Below, in pieces: positions 14,734 to 15,797 of a stretch of 15,797 nucleotides of DNA. The position numbers and the translations under genes were made by a program. The notes beneath the pieces were generated by a model. That model did not search any database, was not told the origin of the DNA, and worked only from the letters and a program-made list of their open reading frames with translations. Each line of letters starts with the position of its first letter. The stretch's first letter is position 1. Source of the stretch: CAWBCI01 sp963787195 (lineage in GTDB: Bacteria; Bacteroidota; Bacteroidia; Bacteroidales; JAGOPY01). The stretch covers positions 1 to 15,797 of the forward strand of contig CAWBCI010000078.1 in the NCBI GenBank assembly GCA_963787195.1, written 5' to 3'.

Positions 14734-14952
14734 TCACTTGAAAAAATTGAGTTTCATTGATTCAAATTTTCTGGCTTCAAGCAGTGGTTCCTTCTGACCG
14801 CTCCCGGGATTTCTTTCTAACTGAATTGTTCTGTTGACTATTTTTCTGACAATATTTCTTGCGACCCGCTGATTGGCCTTTACTTTATAATAATCGAAAA
14901 TATCTCTGAGCTGATTTAATGCTGTTTCAGTCCAGAAAACCTTTAACTCCAT
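14734..14952 (-). CDS. Truncated RelE/ParE-family toxin
   Basis: The 72 residues begin with the family signature (MELKVFWTETALNQLRDIFD, YY) and continue through VARNIVRKIVNRTIQLERNPGSGQ, as in ParE/RelE toxins, which normally have about 95-100 residues. The reading stops at EARKFESMKLNFFK, just where a conserved strand (typically of the type YRYLVxxNYKIIY) is expected. About 25-30 C-terminal residues, including strands needed for the fold and activity, are missing. The sequence after the stop is a hairpin-bearing, repeat-like region rather than a frame-shifted toxin end. The start codon overlaps the upstream antitoxin gene by 10 bp, the usual antitoxin-first operon. The toxin is probably inactive; this is inference from comparison with the family. 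Confidence 0.8.
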   Translation of the reverse strand: MELKVFWTETALNQLRDIFDYYKVKANQRVARNIVRKIVNRTIQLERNPGSGQKEPLLEARKFESMKLNFFK

Positions 14953-15185
14953 GTATCGATTTCTTTTCTTAGCTCAACCGCAGATGATAATTTTCCTTCT
15001 TTGGGATCCTTTTCAGCTTCATCAATGATTCTGTTTAGCTCATCTTCACTTAAGGGTGAGATCTTCTCTTCGTATGATTTTATTTTTTCGGATTTCAGGA
15101 TGTTCTCTAGCTTGGCAATGAGTTTTTCATTTTTCAGTCGAAGAAATTCCCGTATAAAATTCAATTTTCGGGTCTGTAAATCCAT
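14943..15185 (-). CDS. Antitoxin of a ParE/RelE-type pair
   Basis: This 80-residue protein is mostly helical and highly charged (MDLQTRKLNFIREFLRLKNE at the start, then KLIAKLENILKSEK), with a central ISPLSEDELNRIIDEAEKDP and an acidic/polar tail, LSSAVELRKEIDTWS. It matches the common Bacteroidota antitoxin type found directly before ParE-like toxins. Its N-terminal half should dimerise or bind operator DNA and its C-terminal half should bind and neutralise the toxin. The gene overlaps the toxin start by 10 bp, so the two are translationally coupled. A TATCTTTG -7 promoter box lies 17-24 bp before the start, giving a short leader. It looks intact although its toxin partner is truncated. Confidence 0.82.
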   Translation of the reverse strand: MDLQTRKLNFIREFLRLKNEKLIAKLENILKSEKIKSYEEKISPLSEDELNRIIDEAEKDPKEGKLSSAVELRKEIDTWS

Positions 15186-15201
15186 GGTCTTGCATTTCTA
15201 A

Positions 15202-15209
15202 CAAAGATA
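15202..15209 (-). promoter_or_regulatory. Candidate -7 promoter element (TATCTTTG)
   Basis: On the minus strand TATCTTTG matches TAnnTTTG, 16 bases before the antitoxin start. A TTG trinucleotide at 15233-15235 is a possible but widely spaced -33 element. If correct, module A (15262 onwards) lies upstream of this promoter and not in the mRNA leader. Confidence 0.5.
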
Positions 15210-15261
15210 ATCAAATTAGGTCGAAATAATTCCAATAATAATGCCCACCTGGTGTATAACA

Positions 15262-15441
15262 TTTGTATAAACTAAGCTAATAATGCTATTTTCACATTAA
15301 CCGGAATATAGATTCTTCCATGCCCGGATTGGATAAACTATACTCAGGATTTGACCAGGCAACTTCATTGAGGTTTGGAATTTTTGTAACGAAATTTAGG
15401 ATTGATTTTTCAGAAATCCAAATATTTGGGCCTGATTTCAG
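15262..15441 (+). repeat. Intergenic module A, copy 5
   Basis: This 180-bp copy shows tttgtataaactaagctaat, gattcttcc, tttgaccaggcaac, gaggtttgg, aaatttaggattgattttt with aaatccaaatattt, and terminal gatttcag. It begins 77 bp upstream of the antitoxin start codon. Confidence 0.8.
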
Positions 15442-15443
15442 TG

Positions 15444-15674
15444 CAAAGTTCAAAATGCAAAGGGTAAAGTTGAAGTTAGGGAGTTAAAGAGTTAGGTTTC
15501 GATTTGTTTGCGCACTGCTAATAACTACCAGATCCCTCACATACGTTACCAATGACAGATTATGTATCAGCCTGATATTCAAATCTGAACAAGTCAAGTT
15601 TTTTGCTTAAAGATTGAACGATTTGGTTTTTTGTCATTTCACATTGTGGAGTTTGTAAAAGTCTGAAAACTCGG
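15444..15674 (+). repeat. Chimeric repeat joining the 104-bp and 145-bp units
   Basis: Positions 15444-15547 equal 13537-13640 exactly and 15530-15674 equal 13901-14045 exactly. The two overlap in the 18-mer agatccctcacatacgtt at 15530-15547. The segment between the two 18-mers at the other locus, which holds the PAL hairpin, is absent here, as expected after recombination between 18-bp direct repeats. Confidence 0.95.
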
Positions 15675-15780
15675 CATTACGATTCATCTATTATAAAAGA
15701 AAAGCGGTGCGGCACACAAGCTCTCCCCTATATAGTCACCCTTCCCCGTTTTGGGGAAGGGCTGGGGAAGGGGCTGGGGA
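15675..15780 (+). repeat. Half PAL element and module D, copy 4
   Basis: After cattacgattcatctattat comes a half inner stem (aaaagcggtgcggcacac), then aagctctccccta, then module D at 15732-15761 (intact 9-bp hairpin) with the hexamers gctggg, gaaggg and gctggg. The half-stem/D junction is the same as at 9077-9110. The window ends at 15797 in a caaagttcaaaat repeat. Confidence 0.85.
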
Positions 15781-15797
15781 AATTCAAAGTTCAAAAT

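Overview
The window reads as chromosomal DNA of a member of the Bacteroidota, probably an uncultured or environmental lineage. Two large exported proteins end in type IX secretion (T9SS) C-terminal sorting domains, a system confined to this phylum, and a decayed third such domain is present. Other phylum-typical signs are a TPR/LuxR-type membrane-anchored regulator, an Omp28-like protein, TAnnTTTG-type -7 promoter motifs and mostly weak Shine-Dalgarno sequences. No rRNA, tRNA, CRISPR array or transposase gene was seen. The species cannot be named from the sequence.

Layout, left to right: (1) a minus-strand unknown membrane protein (66-761). (2) A minus-strand metallophosphoesterase lipoprotein (1504-2826). 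(3) A minus-strand outer-membrane beta-barrel protein (3587-4336), with an orphan T9SS sorting-domain remnant just downstream of it. (4) A plus-strand tyrosine-phosphatase lipoprotein (4880-5782), convergent with a minus-strand membrane-anchored HNH nuclease (5866-6168). (5) A broken minus-strand gene (6589-6852). (6) A minus-strand eight-repeat propeller-like T9SS cargo protein (6953-8686). (7) Two plus-strand genes, a TPR/LuxR-type regulator (9405-11024) and an Omp28-like T9SS cargo (11237-13420). (8) A minus-strand small Cys-rich protein (14236-14466). (9) A minus-strand antitoxin/ParE-type toxin pair whose toxin has lost its C-terminus (14734-15185). The functional theme is the cell envelope: exported phosphatases, secreted adhesin- or propeller-like cargo and a membrane-spanning regulator. 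There is no single clear metabolic pathway.

The most striking content is intergenic. Nearly every long gap is built from the same modules in the same plus-strand order. Module A is 180-185 bp and has five copies, each just 5' of a minus-strand gene. A variable slot follows, usually filled by tandem 7-bp repeats (GTGTAGA or GACTCAC type). Next is module B, containing the core gatttgtttgcg..ctgctaata. Last is a 144-146 bp nested palindrome (PAL), whose outer arms are conserved (cagatccc...gggatgacg and its inverse) while its inner stem differs completely in sequence between loci. A further module, D (tagtcacccttcccc-gtttt-ggggaaggg), is usually followed by GCCGGG/GATGGG-type hexamers and interrupts or replaces half of the palindrome at two loci. 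Exact long repeats of 104 and 145 bp, rejoined at a shared 18-mer, show recent recombination between these elements. This modular repeat family is the best candidate here for an undescribed system. A mobile (MITE/REP-like), regulatory or RNA role is inference only.
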